The notes: a model not told the origin generated them from the letters alone. A stretch of DNA of 64,000 nt from Halomonas sp. I5-271120 (GCF_030553075.1 NZ_CP130701.1:3410001-3474000), one strand, 5' to 3'. Counted from the stretch's first letter, positions 25,124 to 34,483 are shown. Numbers and translations are program-made.

Positions 25124-26320
25124 ATGTTCAAGGACTGGTCGATACCCGCCGTCACCGCCGGTTTTGTGGCGGTGCTGGTGTCTTACTCCGGGCCACTGGT
25201 GATCTTCTTTCAGGCCGCCCAGAGCGCCGAGATCTCGAGTGCCATGATGACTTCCTGGGTCTGGGCGATCTCGCTTGGCGCTGCCGTCTCGGGCATTCTG
25301 CTTAGCTTGTGGTTCAAGGTCCCGGTGGTCACCGCCTGGTCGGCGCCTGGCACGGCGTTGCTGGTCACGCTGTTTCCCGACCTGTCGTTAGGCGAGGCGG
25401 TGGGCGCCTACCTGGTGGCGGCAGCGGCGATCTTCGTGATCGGCGTGACCGGCTCCTTCGATCGCATCATTCGGTTGATCCCGCCAGGCATCGCCAGCGC
25501 CATGATGGCGGGCATCCTGTTCCAGTTCGGCGTCGGGGTCTTCGTGTCGTTGGAGTCGGTACCGGCCCTGACCATCGGCATGATTCTCGCCTACCTGGTC
25601 TTCAAGCGGTTAAGTCCGCGCTACAGCCTCGTGCTGCTGCTGGTGGTTGGCGTTATCCTGGCGGTGATGCTTGAAGATGCCAGCCTCAGGGGCGTGACGC
25701 TGCGCCTAGCCGACCCGCAGTTCATTCACCCAGAGTGGAGCTGGAATGCCACCCTTAGCCTGGCCATCCCGCTGGTGCTGGTCAGCCTGACCGGGCAGTT
25801 CCTGCCGGGCATGGCGATCATGCGAAGCTCCGGCTATAACATCTCGGCCAAGCCGATCGTCACGGTGACCAGCTTGACCTCCTTCGGCACCGCCTTCTTT
25901 GGCGGTATTACCACCGTGATCGCGGCCATCACCGCGGCCATTTGCACCAGCAAGGAGGCCCACGAGGACCCAGACAAGCGCTATGTGGCCGGGGTCGCCA
26001 ATGGGATCTTCTACTTGATCGGTGGCACCTTTGCCGGGACCATCGTGGCGCTGTTCACCTCGCTGCCGGGCGAGTTCGTCGCGGTGCTGGCGGGGTTGGC
26101 GCTGATCGGGGCCATCACCAGCAACATCAGTGCCTTCGCCGCCCATAAGGATCACCTGGAGGCCTCGGTGATCACCTTCATTTCCACGGCGTCCGGCATG
26201 AGCTTCCTGGGGTTGGGGTCGGCCTTCTGGGGGGTGGTAGTGGGCGCCCTGGCCTACAACGTCCTGCACCGGCGCTTCGCTCGGTGCGAGTCGACGCAAG
26301 TTTCCGACAGCGTGAGATAA
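25124..26320 (+). CDS. benE: BenE-family benzoate/H+ symporter
   Basis: A 398-residue inner-membrane protein matching BenE/YdcO: MFKDWSIPAVTAGFVAVLVS at the start, SAPGTALLVT, LIPPGIASAMMAGILFQFG and TSKEAHEDPDKRYVAGVANG. ATG 25124 with GAGG nearby is preferred; the frame is open back to 25049 but the added residues are not family-like. It is separated from the ben operon by a terminator, so it may have its own promoter. With the preceding permease, the locus encodes two candidate benzoate carriers. Confidence 0.88.
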   Translation: MFKDWSIPAVTAGFVAVLVSYSGPLVIFFQAAQSAEISSAMMTSWVWAISLGAAVSGILLSLWFKVPVVTAWSAPGTALLVTLFPDLSLGEAVGAYLVAAAAIFVIGVTGSFDRIIRLIPPGIASAMMAGILFQFGVGVFVSLESVPALTIGMILAYLVFKRLSPRYSLVLLLVVGVILAVMLEDASLRGVTLRLADPQFIHPEWSWNATLSLAIPLVLVSLTGQFLPGMAIMRSSGYNISAKPIVTVTSLTSFGTAFFGGITTVIAAITAAICTSKEAHEDPDKRYVAGVANGIFYLIGGTFAGTIVALFTSLPGEFVAVLAGLALIGAITSNISAFAAHKDHLEASVITFISTASGMSFLGLGSAFWGVVVGALAYNVLHRRFARCESTQVSDSVR

Positions 26321-26353
26321 GCGTCCCGACCGAGCCGGAGGCTCGCCTGGGCC

Positions 26354-26670
26354 TCACGGCTTGGCGAAAATCTGGCGGATCAGCTCGCGCAGCCAATGGT
26401 TGCCGGTATCCTGGTGGCAGCGCCGTTGTCAGAAGAAATTGATCAATGCCTCGTGGAGGTCGACCGGGTAAGGATGTTAGACGAGAGTGAATTTGTCCCG
26501 GTTGGCCTCGGCCAGCTTGTTGGTGACGTGACCACCAGGTCGGTGGCACCGACGATGAGGGGGCGGCGACGAAGTGTGGCACCTCGAACCGTACCGGTCT
26601 GGCGACCCCGCTTTGGGCGAGCAGCTCCTCGGCCCTGACATGCCCGTTGCCTCTGACAATCGCTATGGCA
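26354..26670 (-). pseudogene. LysR-type regulator, degraded C-terminal remnant
   Basis: Fragments of a LysR effector domain can be read on the minus strand in more than one frame. One frame has VRGNGHVRAEELL and RFEVPHFVAAPS; another has NKLAEANRDKFTLV; near the end comes HQDTGNHWLRELIRQIFAKP and the stop at 26354. The order and spacing match the C-terminal half of LysR proteins. There are at least two frame breaks and stops, and no HTH half. A decayed gene. Confidence 0.65.
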
Positions 26671-26787
26671 GGCTGGGCGGCCTCATCTCGCTGCTCTTCG
26701 AGACCAAGGACTTTGAGTTCATCTGCCGAGCCGCCTGGGGCGGGCCTCTTCTTGATCATGTGACCTGAAACCTTGTGGTGCTTCATG

Positions 26788-26820
26788 GCCCGCGACTGCT
26801 AGGCAGCGCGGGCTATTTTC
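26788..26820 (+). terminator. Terminator-like hairpin, second copy of the 25041 element
   Basis: GCCCGCG (26788-26794), loop ACTGCTAGGCAG, CGCGGGC (26807-26813), then TATTTTC. Stem and much of the 12-base loop repeat the hairpin at 25041-25066. No plus-strand gene ends close to it; benE stops almost 470 bases earlier, on the other side of the LysR remnant. Confidence 0.5.
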
Positions 26821-27307
26821 ATCTGGCGGCGTGCGGGCTGATGCCCAGGCATGTGGCATGGGGCCTTAACGTGATGCGTTGCCGCTGCACGGGGATGCCA
26901 GCAGAGCGATCGGCTTCCTTGCTTCGGATGTTCAGTATGATCAGGTTGGGATTCGTCACCAGCGGCATGCCGGCGATCATGATTGGAAGCGTTGGTTAAA
27001 GTTGTTGAAATTTTCTAGTTCTTTTTTATCACCGAAGGCGACGGTCATCTTTGATCAGAGATGATACTTTTCGAGCATATACCATGGTCTACGTATGGAT
27101 TCGTTGTCTTAAGCATGCCTGTCAATATAGTTCATTGTTATCAATGGTTTATATTTTATTTCCGGGCTGGTGATAAAAAAGTCCAGATTGGATATTTCTT
27201 CACGTTGGTCACGTTGCCCGTATGCAAAATTGACAGCTAAGATGTTGTGGACAGTTGGGTCGCCAGCCCGGGTTTTAATTATTAAGACAACAAGAAAGGT
27301 TATTGTC
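26821..27307. other. AT-rich leader region of the ABC importer operon
   Basis: I find no gene here. From about 26990 the composition turns markedly AT-rich, as expected for the control region of the operon starting at 27308. A 9-base inverted repeat, CCGGGCTGG (27163-27171) and CCAGCCCGG (27264-27272), brackets about 90 bases and could pair in a long leader RNA. No promoter can be picked with confidence among several AT-rich candidates. Confidence 0.4.
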
Positions 27308-28246
27308 ATGTTTAAAAAGAAAGTTCTCAGCGTAGTGGTAGCTGTAATCTTTTCAGGAGCTGTATATGCGGAAGATACAGTAAGAATTGGTATTACACAG
27401 AATAACGTCGGTGTGGACAGTTATCAGACCACCTATGAAAAGGCATTCGAAGAAGCGGCCGCGGCAAATGATAGCGTCGATGTTGTCGTCCTTGATGCCG
27501 GCGGCGATGTGGCGCGACAGATCGGCCAGGTTCGCAATCTGATCCAGCAGCAAGTCGATGCCATCATCATTTGGCCAACTAATGGCCAGGCGGTGATCCC
27601 TGCCATTCGACAAGCTCACAAGGCGGGCATTCCGGTGGTGGTTACCAACTCCAAGATCGCCGAGGCCGGCCTCGAGTACATTGCCGCCTTCTCGGGACCC
27701 GATAACGTCCAACAGGGAGCCTCCTCCGCTGAGATGATGTGTGAAGCCTTGGGTGGCAAGGGACAGATCGTTCAGATTGCCGGGCAGCCCGGCTACACCA
27801 CTGCAATGGAGCGGTCTCAAGGTTTTGAGGACCGGTTGGCAGAGGCCTGTCCCGACGTAGAAATCGTGGAGACCCAGCCCGCGGACTGGAACCGCGAAAA
27901 AGCCCAGCGGGTCATGGAGAATTTCCTCACCAAGTATGACGTCATTGATGGTGTCTATGCCGGCGACGATAACATGGGGGTTGGTGCTCTGAACGCAGCC
28001 AAGAGTGCCGGCAGAGCAGGGGATATCGCCTTCATCGGTGCCACCAACTTCGCTGTGGGTTACGAGGCCATCGAGCGAGGCGAGTACTACGGCTCCATTT
28101 ACCAGTCTCCGGTTGATGATGCCGAAGCGGCTCTTCAGACGGCACTCGATGTATTGGCCGGTAAAGAGGTTCCGAAGATGAACTTCTTCGAGACTCCCAA
28201 AATCACGGCCGACAATCTGGCCGAGTTCGACAAGCCGGTGTTCTAA
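27308..28246 (+). CDS. Ribose-type ABC importer, periplasmic binding protein
   Basis: A 312-residue RbsB-family (peripla_BP_4) binding protein. The signal peptide is KKVLSVVVAVIFSGAVYA, followed by two Rossmann-like lobes (TVRIGITQNN; DAIIIWPTNGQAVIPAIRQA; GVYAGDDNMGVGAL). ATG 27308 has AAAGG upstream. It is the first gene of an importer set with two permeases and a double ATPase. Relatives bind sugars, polyols or autoinducer-2, but also other small polar ligands; the downstream aromatic genes argue that the ligand here may be a hydroxylated ring or its conjugate. The ligand is unknown. Confidence 0.85.
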   Translation: MFKKKVLSVVVAVIFSGAVYAEDTVRIGITQNNVGVDSYQTTYEKAFEEAAAANDSVDVVVLDAGGDVARQIGQVRNLIQQQVDAIIIWPTNGQAVIPAIRQAHKAGIPVVVTNSKIAEAGLEYIAAFSGPDNVQQGASSAEMMCEALGGKGQIVQIAGQPGYTTAMERSQGFEDRLAEACPDVEIVETQPADWNREKAQRVMENFLTKYDVIDGVYAGDDNMGVGALNAAKSAGRAGDIAFIGATNFAVGYEAIERGEYYGSIYQSPVDDAEAALQTALDVLAGKEVPKMNFFETPKITADNLAEFDKPVF

Positions 28247-28259
28247 AGGCTCCCGCCGA

Positions 28260-28289
28260 GGTGCATGGGGTCTGAGGACCTCATGCACC
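28260..28289 (+). other. Strong intra-operon hairpin
   Basis: GGTGCATG (28260-28267), G, GGTC, loop TGAG, GACC, T, CATGCACC (28282-28289): a 13-pair stem including one G-U pair. It lies 14 bases after the binding-protein stop and is not followed by a T-run. Such hairpins often protect the binding-protein mRNA so that it is made in excess over the permeases. Confidence 0.6.
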
Positions 28290-28444
28290 GTAGCGCTTCG
28301 CCAAAGAAAGTCCGTTGGTCATGAAGGATGGCTCTGCAGTGCTCTGCTCTTTCTCCGCTATAGAAGCAGTACTTGGAAAGCCAACCCACTGAACGGACAA
28401 CCGGTGACCTTAGGAACAAGGTTGCGCCCATATAGGTGAGTGAC

Positions 28445-29455
28445 ATGGCTTCTGCAGAACACACCAAGCAAGGCTTCATGCTCAGCAAGAAACACAAAGC
28501 AGGTCTCCTGAACTTCCTATCCGCTCAGGGAATTCTAGTGTTCTTCTTGATTTGCATGTTTGCATTCTCATTGACTTCCGAACAGTTTCTTTCTCAGTCA
28601 AACATCATGACCGTGGTCCGGCAGGCGTCGATCATCGGTATCATCGCGGTTGGTGTCACTGTGGTGATTATCGGCGGCAACCTCGACCTATCGGTGGGGT
28701 CGATGCTCTCGTTCTCCACCGTCCTGGTGGTGGATCTTCATGACAAGATCGGTCCGATCGGCGCCATTCTGGTGATGTTCGCGATGACCCTGATGCTCGG
28801 GGCCTTGAATGGTTTCCTGGTGGGGTTCATGCGGCTCAATTCGCTCATCGTGACGCTGGCGATGCTATCGGCGATTCAGGGCCTGGTGCTGATCTACAGC
28901 GGTGGTCAGAACGTCGACATCGCCAATCAGAGCGAGACATGGTTCGGCGTGTTTGGGCAGGGGTACCTGCTGGGTATTGCCGTACCGATCATTATCTTTT
29001 CCGTGCTGGCCATCATCGTCCAAGTCGTTATGTCCTTCACCGGCTACGGCCGGCGTATCTTCGCCATTGGTGGCAATCCCATGGCAGCCGTCTATTCCGG
29101 TATTCGCAAAAACTGGTGTGTGTTCAGCACCTACCTGATCTCGGCCTTTTGTGTTGCCTGCGCCGCCCTGGTGCTCGGGTCGCGTGTAATGGGCTCCCAG
29201 AACAACGTGGGGCAGGGCTACGAGTTGCTCGTGCTGGCCGGGATTATCCTCGGCGGCACCAGCCTGCTGGGTGGTGCCGGCAGTATCTGGAAGACGGTAA
29301 TCGGGGTGCTGATACTTGGCTTCATCCAGAACGGCCTGCTGCTGATGGGCTACCCCTACTACACCCAGTGGCTCGTGACCTGGGTCATCATCATCCTCGC
29401 GGTATGGCTGGACCTTGCCAATAAGCGCAAGCGTCTGCTGACCCGCCACTCCTGA
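28445..29455 (+). CDS. Ribose-type ABC importer, permease 1
   Basis: A 336-residue RbsC-family permease with eight to ten membrane segments. The family signature around NLDLSVGSMLSFSTVLVV and the coupling region GNPMAAVYSGI are clear, followed by ILGGTSLLGGAGS. ATG 28445 has AGGTGAG before it and is preferred to the GTG at 28436. It pairs with the next permease, so the channel is probably a heterodimer, which is less usual than the RbsC homodimer. Confidence 0.87.
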   Translation: MASAEHTKQGFMLSKKHKAGLLNFLSAQGILVFFLICMFAFSLTSEQFLSQSNIMTVVRQASIIGIIAVGVTVVIIGGNLDLSVGSMLSFSTVLVVDLHDKIGPIGAILVMFAMTLMLGALNGFLVGFMRLNSLIVTLAMLSAIQGLVLIYSGGQNVDIANQSETWFGVFGQGYLLGIAVPIIIFSVLAIIVQVVMSFTGYGRRIFAIGGNPMAAVYSGIRKNWCVFSTYLISAFCVACAALVLGSRVMGSQNNVGQGYELLVLAGIILGGTSLLGGAGSIWKTVIGVLILGFIQNGLLLMGYPYYTQWLVTWVIIILAVWLDLANKRKRLLTRHS

Positions 29456-29468
29456 CAGGGTGAATACC

Positions 29469-30428
29469 ATGATTGATATGAAGCGTTTCATGAGCGGCAG
29501 CTCGTTCATCCAGCCGATTTGGGTCTTCGTCGTCGCCATCACCATCTTTTTCAGCGTCATGTCCGACTATTTCCTGTCGGTGGGCAACCTGGCAAACATC
29601 CTCGTCCAGACCTCCACCATCGGGCTGATCGCTCTGGGCATGACCTACGTGATGATCAACGGCAACATTGATCTCTCCGTGGGGGCCACCCTGGGGTTGG
29701 CGGCGTCACTTTCGGTGGGGCTGCAGGACTACGGCCTGACCGTGGCGGTGCTGGCCGCCATTGCTACAGGCGTGGCGTTGGGGGCCCTCAATGGTCTGCT
29801 CGTCTGGAAGACGGGGGTCAACGCCTTCATCGTCACCCTCGGCGCGATGATTGGGGTGCGAGGGCTGATCTTTGTCTATACCGAAGAGCAGTCTTTCTAC
29901 GCCAGCAACTTCGCCTTTTCTGACTTCGGTGCCAGCACCATCGGCCCCATCCCCGTGCTGGCCATCATCTTCCTGCTTTGCACCCTGGTGATGCACCTGG
30001 TGCTCAGGAAAACTGGCCATGGCCGTAACACCTTCGCCGTGGGGGGCAACCCCGAGGCGGCCCTGGATGCCGGCATCCGGATCGGCCGAAACATGATGAT
30101 CAACTTCATGATTGTCGGCTTCTTCGCGGCCCTGGCCGGTGTCCTGCTGGCCACTCAGATGGGGGCCTCGACGCCTAACCTTGGCCGGGACTACGAGCTC
30201 TGGACCATCACAGCTGTTGTGCTCGGCGGCACCAAGCTTACCGGCGGCTACGGCAGCATTACGGGCACCCTGGGGGGCGTGCTGGCTATCGGAGTCCTGC
30301 GCAACGGTATGAACATGATGCAGGTGCCGGCCTTCTACGTGCTGGTCATCCTCGGGGTGATCCTGATCTCCGTGCTGATCATCGATCAGCAGATCAACCT
30401 CAAGTCTTCCAAGGGGGTGCAGGCATGA
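29469..30428 (+). CDS. Ribose-type ABC importer, permease 2
   Basis: A 319-residue RbsC-family permease, paralogous to the preceding one, with NIDLSVGATLGLAASLSV, GNPEAALDAGI and LGGTKLTGGYGS. ATG 29469 has GGGTGAA upstream; GTG 29460 would add three residues. Its stop overlaps the start of the ATPase gene by four bases. Confidence 0.87.
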   Translation: MIDMKRFMSGSSFIQPIWVFVVAITIFFSVMSDYFLSVGNLANILVQTSTIGLIALGMTYVMINGNIDLSVGATLGLAASLSVGLQDYGLTVAVLAAIATGVALGALNGLLVWKTGVNAFIVTLGAMIGVRGLIFVYTEEQSFYASNFAFSDFGASTIGPIPVLAIIFLLCTLVMHLVLRKTGHGRNTFAVGGNPEAALDAGIRIGRNMMINFMIVGFFAALAGVLLATQMGASTPNLGRDYELWTITAVVLGGTKLTGGYGSITGTLGGVLAIGVLRNGMNMMQVPAFYVLVILGVILISVLIIDQQINLKSSKGVQA

Positions 30429-31999
30429 GCACTGCAACTGTGACACATACCTCAGGGGCGCCTGGGCGGGGAGATACCCCCATCCTCTCGCTGGTGGACA
30501 TCACCAAGAAGTTTCCAGGGGTGATCGCGCTCAACAAGGTCAGCTTCGATGTTCGGGCCGGTGAGGTCCATGCATTGCTTGGTGAAAACGGTGCGGGAAA
30601 GTCCACGCTGATGAAAGTGCTGGCCGGCAAGCACAAACCCAATGGTGGCCAGATCCTGCTCGAGGGGGAAGAGAAGGTCTTCGATAATCCCAAGCGCGCC
30701 AAGAAGAGCGGCATCGTGCTGATTCATCAGGAGCAGTCGCTGGTGCCGGAGATGTCGGTGGCCGAAAACATCTTCCTGGGCAGCCTGCCCAAGAAGTGGG
30801 GCAACTTGGTCGATTGGAAGACCCTGCACCGGGAGAGCACGGAAATCCTCAACCGTCTGAAGTGCTCCTTCAGCTCGAAGGACATGGTAAGCGATCTCTC
30901 TATCGCCAAGAAGCAGATGGTCGAAATCGCACGAGCCCTTGTGTTCACACCAAAAGTGGTGGTCTTCGATGAGCCGACGGCGTCGCTTACCGACCACGAA
31001 AAGCCCGTGCTATACGACATCATCAATACCCTGCGTGAGCAGGGAGTCGGCATCGTCTACATCTCCCACCGTATGGACGAGATATTCCATCTTTCGCAGC
31101 GGATCTCGGTGCTTCGGGATGGTGAGTACAACGGCACAGTGAACACTGCTGATACCAATGAGGATGAGGTCACCAAGTTGATGATCGGCCGCAGCCTCGA
31201 ACTGGACCATGACAGCAAGCCGAAGGATTTCGGCAAGAACATGCTCGAGTTGCGCGGCCTTACGGTCGACGGGGTGTTCAAGGATGTCAGCTTCAATGTC
31301 CGCAAGGGCGAGATCGTTGGTATGTACGGCCTGGTCGGGGCCGGGCGCTCGGAGGTGGCGGAAACCATCTTTGGCCTGCGCAAGCCCTCGGGTGGCGAGA
31401 TCCTGCTCGATGGCCAGGTCGCACAACTGCGGTCTTCCCACGATGCAGTCGCCCAGGGGATCGCGCTGGTCCCGGAGGATCGCAAAGACCAGGGATTGAT
31501 CCTCGGGATGAACTGTCGCGACAACATGACCCTTGCAGGCCTGGAGAGCGTTTCCACGAGAGGGTTCATGAAGGCCGCTGCAGAGAAGCAGGTCTACGAC
31601 AAGTATCAGCAGGCGATGAAGATCAAGACGCCCAGCTGGCGACAGAAGGTCGGCAACCTCAGCGGCGGCAACCAGCAGAAGATCGTCATCGGCAAGTGGC
31701 TGCATACCCACCCCAAACTGCTGATTCTCGACGAGCCGACCCGTGGCATCGATGTCGGTTCCAAGGCGGAGATCCATGCCCTTATCAAGGAACTGGCCAG
31801 AACTGGGTATGCGGTGCTGGTGATCTCCTCGGAGATGCCCGAAGTCCTGGGCGTCAGTAATCGCATCATCGCCATGTACGACGGGCAGGTGACCGCCGAA
31901 TTCGATGGCGATGCTGTGTCAGAGGATGCGCTGGTGCAGGCCATCACCGGGCAGTACGTGACAAGTGCCGGCACGTCGGTCGATCAGCCAGCCGCCTGA
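30425..31999 (+). CDS. Ribose-type ABC importer, tandem ATPase (RbsA type)
   Basis: A 524-residue protein with two fused ABC domains. The first has a full Walker A (GENGAGKST), a signature replaced by LSIAKKQMVEIARAL, and Walker B VVFDEPTASL. The second has a degenerate P-loop (GLVGAGRSEVAETIFG) but an intact signature LSGGNQQKIV and LILDEPTRGID, as is normal for RbsA/XylG-type proteins. It overlaps permease 2 and energises import. The maleylacetate reductase gene follows after 40 bases. Confidence 0.9.
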   Translation: MSTATVTHTSGAPGRGDTPILSLVDITKKFPGVIALNKVSFDVRAGEVHALLGENGAGKSTLMKVLAGKHKPNGGQILLEGEEKVFDNPKRAKKSGIVLIHQEQSLVPEMSVAENIFLGSLPKKWGNLVDWKTLHRESTEILNRLKCSFSSKDMVSDLSIAKKQMVEIARALVFTPKVVVFDEPTASLTDHEKPVLYDIINTLREQGVGIVYISHRMDEIFHLSQRISVLRDGEYNGTVNTADTNEDEVTKLMIGRSLELDHDSKPKDFGKNMLELRGLTVDGVFKDVSFNVRKGEIVGMYGLVGAGRSEVAETIFGLRKPSGGEILLDGQVAQLRSSHDAVAQGIALVPEDRKDQGLILGMNCRDNMTLAGLESVSTRGFMKAAAEKQVYDKYQQAMKIKTPSWRQKVGNLSGGNQQKIVIGKWLHTHPKLLILDEPTRGIDVGSKAEIHALIKELARTGYAVLVISSEMPEVLGVSNRIIAMYDGQVTAEFDGDAVSEDALVQAITGQYVTSAGTSVDQPAA

Positions 32000-32039
32000 T
32001 GCCCGCTCCGTGGCTCATCCAATCAACAAGGACAACATC

Positions 32040-33119
32040 ATGATGCCGTTTATCTACAATGGCCTGCCTTCTCGGGTCATCTTCGGCCAGGGCACCCTGG
32101 CCCGGGTGGCGGAGGAGGTCCAGGCGCTGGGCTGCCATCGGGTGCTGGTGCTTTCCACGCCCGAGCAGGAAGGTCAGGCACGCCAGGTGCTGGAACAGCT
32201 CGGTGAGCTGGGAGCAGGTGTCTTCGCCGGGGCCCGCATGCATACCCCGGTAGAGACAACCGAGGAAGCCATGCACGATCTGGCCTCGCTTGGCGCCGAT
32301 GGTGTCGTGGCTATCGGGGGCGGTTCCACCATCGGGCTTGGCAAGGCGATTGCCCTGCGCACCGATCTACCCCAGGTCGTCATTCCCACCACTTATGCCG
32401 GTTCCGAGATGACGCCGATCCTCGGTGAGACGAAGGACGGCCTCAAGACCACCCAACGGACCTTGAAGGTACTGCCCGAGACGGTCATCTACGACGTCGA
32501 CCTGACGCTCGGGCTACCCGTGGGTATGTCGGGCACCAGCGGTATCAATGCCATCGCCCATGCCGTGGAAGCCCTCTATGCCAAGGATCGCAACCCGATC
32601 GTCTCGATGATGGCGGAGGAGGGCATAGCGGCCTTGGCACGCAGCCTGCCGACGATTGCCGGCACCCCCGGCGACGCCGGGGCACGCTCTGATGCCCTCT
32701 ATGGCGCCTGGCTGTGCGGCGCCTGTCTCGGCTCGGTGGGCATGTCACTGCATCACAAGCTCTGCCACACCCTGGGCGGCTCCTTTAATCTCCCGCATGC
32801 CGAGACCCACACCATTGTGCTGCCCCATGCCGTGGCCTACAACGCCGCAGCCGCCCCGGAAGCGATGGTGCGCATCGCCCGGGCGCTGGGCACAGCGGAT
32901 GCCGCTGCGGGGCTCTACGACTTGGCGCGATCCGTGGGGGCCCCCCTCGCCCTGCGGGACATTGGCCTGGAGGGGGGCGACATCGAACGTGCCACGCAGA
33001 TTGCCACCGCTAACCCCTACTGGAATCCCCGTGAGATCGAGGCCAATGGCATCCATCGGCTGCTGGATGATGCCTATGCCGGTCGTCGCCCCGAAACCCT
33101 GGAGGCTACCGACGCATGA
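32040..33119 (+). CDS. Maleylacetate reductase (iron-containing ADH family)
   Basis: A 359-residue enzyme of the iron-alcohol dehydrogenase fold. The nucleotide motif GGGSTIGLGKA and the maleylacetate-reductase hallmarks TTYAGSEMTPILG, NAIAHAVEALY and HHKLCHTLGGSFNLPHAETH are present. It reduces maleylacetate to 3-oxoadipate with NADH or NADPH. ATG 32040 lies behind AAGGAC; the product starts MMPFIYNGLPSRVIFGQG, as in the family. It overlaps the amidohydrolase gene by four bases and belongs with the hydroxyquinol dioxygenase three genes on. Confidence 0.92.
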   Translation: MMPFIYNGLPSRVIFGQGTLARVAEEVQALGCHRVLVLSTPEQEGQARQVLEQLGELGAGVFAGARMHTPVETTEEAMHDLASLGADGVVAIGGGSTIGLGKAIALRTDLPQVVIPTTYAGSEMTPILGETKDGLKTTQRTLKVLPETVIYDVDLTLGLPVGMSGTSGINAIAHAVEALYAKDRNPIVSMMAEEGIAALARSLPTIAGTPGDAGARSDALYGAWLCGACLGSVGMSLHHKLCHTLGGSFNLPHAETHTIVLPHAVAYNAAAAPEAMVRIARALGTADAAAGLYDLARSVGAPLALRDIGLEGGDIERATQIATANPYWNPREIEANGIHRLLDDAYAGRRPETLEATDA

Positions 33120-34483
33120 AGATATTGCTGACCAATGCCACCGTACTGACCCTTGATCCGGCCATCGGCGATCTGACCCAGGGCCAGGTCCTGGTGGAAA
33201 ACGACCGCATTTTAGCCGTGGGGCACGATTTGTCCGCCGAGGATGCCGAGGTCGTCGACTGTCGCGGCGGCATCCTGATTCCGGGGCTGGTCAATGCCCA
33301 TATGCATACCTGGCAGACGGCCCTGCGCGGTGTCGCCGCCAACTGGACGCTGCTGGAATACTTCGGCCATGTGCACCGTGGCCTGGCGACACTGTTCACC
33401 CCAGAGGACATCCATGTCGCAACGCGGTTGGGTGCGCTGAATCAGCTCAACTGCGGAGCCACCACCCTAGGAGACTGGTGTCACAACAACCCCACGCCTG
33501 AGCATACCGATGCCGCCGTCAGGGGGCTGCAGGAGTCGGGTATCCGCGCCGTCTTCTTTCACGGCTCGCCCAAGCCGGATCCCAAGCCCGGCCAGCCCCA
33601 TTTCAGCGAGATTCCTCATCCCCGCAGTGAGGTGGAGCGGCTGCTGGCTGGGCCGCTGGGGGATCCGCAGGGGCGGGTGACCCTGGGCCTCGCGATCCTG
33701 GGGCCGCACTATTCGACCCTGGATGTCTCGCTGCACGACTTCGAACTCGCCAAGGAGTTCGGGCTGGTGGCCTCCATGCATCAGGGCGGCGGTGAGGCCG
33801 TGAGCCCCGGTGGCTGGGATGTTATCGAGGAGCGTGGACTGCTGGGGCCGGACATCAACATCGTGCACGGCCAGAGCCTGGATGATGGCCAACTGGCCCG
33901 CTTCTGCGAGCAGGGTGTGACCTTCTCCATTGCCCCTGAGAACGAGATGACCCAGGGACACGGCTTCCCGATCACTGGCCATGTTCGCCGCCATGGCGGC
34001 GTCGTGTCGCTGGGGGTGGATCTCGAATCGGTGATCTCTGGCGACATGTTCGCCGTGGCGCGTGCAGCACTGGGGATGCAGCGCTCGCTGGACAACGACG
34101 CCTCGCGCCGGGAACAGGGCAGCATCCCCGCCACTTCTACCGTGCGCACCCGCGAGGCATTGGAGTGGATCACTCTCCACGGCGCGCGGGCTCTGGGCCT
34201 CGATGACCGCATCGGCAGTCTCACCCCCGGCAAGCAAGCCGACATCGTGCTGCTGGACAGCAACCTGCTCAACATGCAGCCGGTTAGCGACCCGGTGTCC
34301 AGCGTCGTCATGCAGGCGAGTCTCGCCAATGTCGACAGCGTCATGGTCGCGGGGGAATTTCACAAGCGACACGGCCGGTTGGTGGCCGATGTCGAGGACG
34401 GTCTGCGTGAACTTGAGGCGTCCGGCCATCGCATCTACGCCGAACTGCAGGCACGGCAACAACACGAGGAGACAGCCCAATGA
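33116..34483 (+). CDS. Amidohydrolase, cytosine deaminase/TrzN-type, substrate unknown
   Basis: A 455-residue metal-dependent hydrolase or deaminase of the amidohydrolase superfamily (ATZ/TRZ-SsnA group). The N-terminal beta segment is followed by a TIM barrel with ligands NAHMHTWQ, SMHQGGGE, IVHGQSL and SLGVDLES, and a closing beta segment (GKQADIVLLD). Members remove amino, halide or similar groups from heterocycles or arenes. It is translationally coupled on both sides (4-base overlaps), so it must work in the hydroxyquinol pathway. It may generate the ring substrate, for example by deamination or dehalogenation. That is an inference; no exact substrate can be named. Confidence 0.75.
   Translation: MKILLTNATVLTLDPAIGDLTQGQVLVENDRILAVGHDLSAEDAEVVDCRGGILIPGLVNAHMHTWQTALRGVAANWTLLEYFGHVHRGLATLFTPEDIHVATRLGALNQLNCGATTLGDWCHNNPTPEHTDAAVRGLQESGIRAVFFHGSPKPDPKPGQPHFSEIPHPRSEVERLLAGPLGDPQGRVTLGLAILGPHYSTLDVSLHDFELAKEFGLVASMHQGGGEAVSPGGWDVIEERGLLGPDINIVHGQSLDDGQLARFCEQGVTFSIAPENEMTQGHGFPITGHVRRHGGVVSLGVDLESVISGDMFAVARAALGMQRSLDNDASRREQGSIPATSTVRTREALEWITLHGARALGLDDRIGSLTPGKQADIVLLDSNLLNMQPVSDPVSSVVMQASLANVDSVMVAGEFHKRHGRLVADVEDGLRELEASGHRIYAELQARQQHEETAQ

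Noticed and set aside
26178..26786. 202-codon minus-strand frame as an intact gene
   Set aside because: Only part of it matches LysR, other frames carry the rest, and it runs antisense into benE; a pseudogene is the better reading.
28865..29560. 231-codon minus-strand frame antisense to permease genes
   Set aside because: Shadow of two clear RbsC-type permease genes with biased composition.
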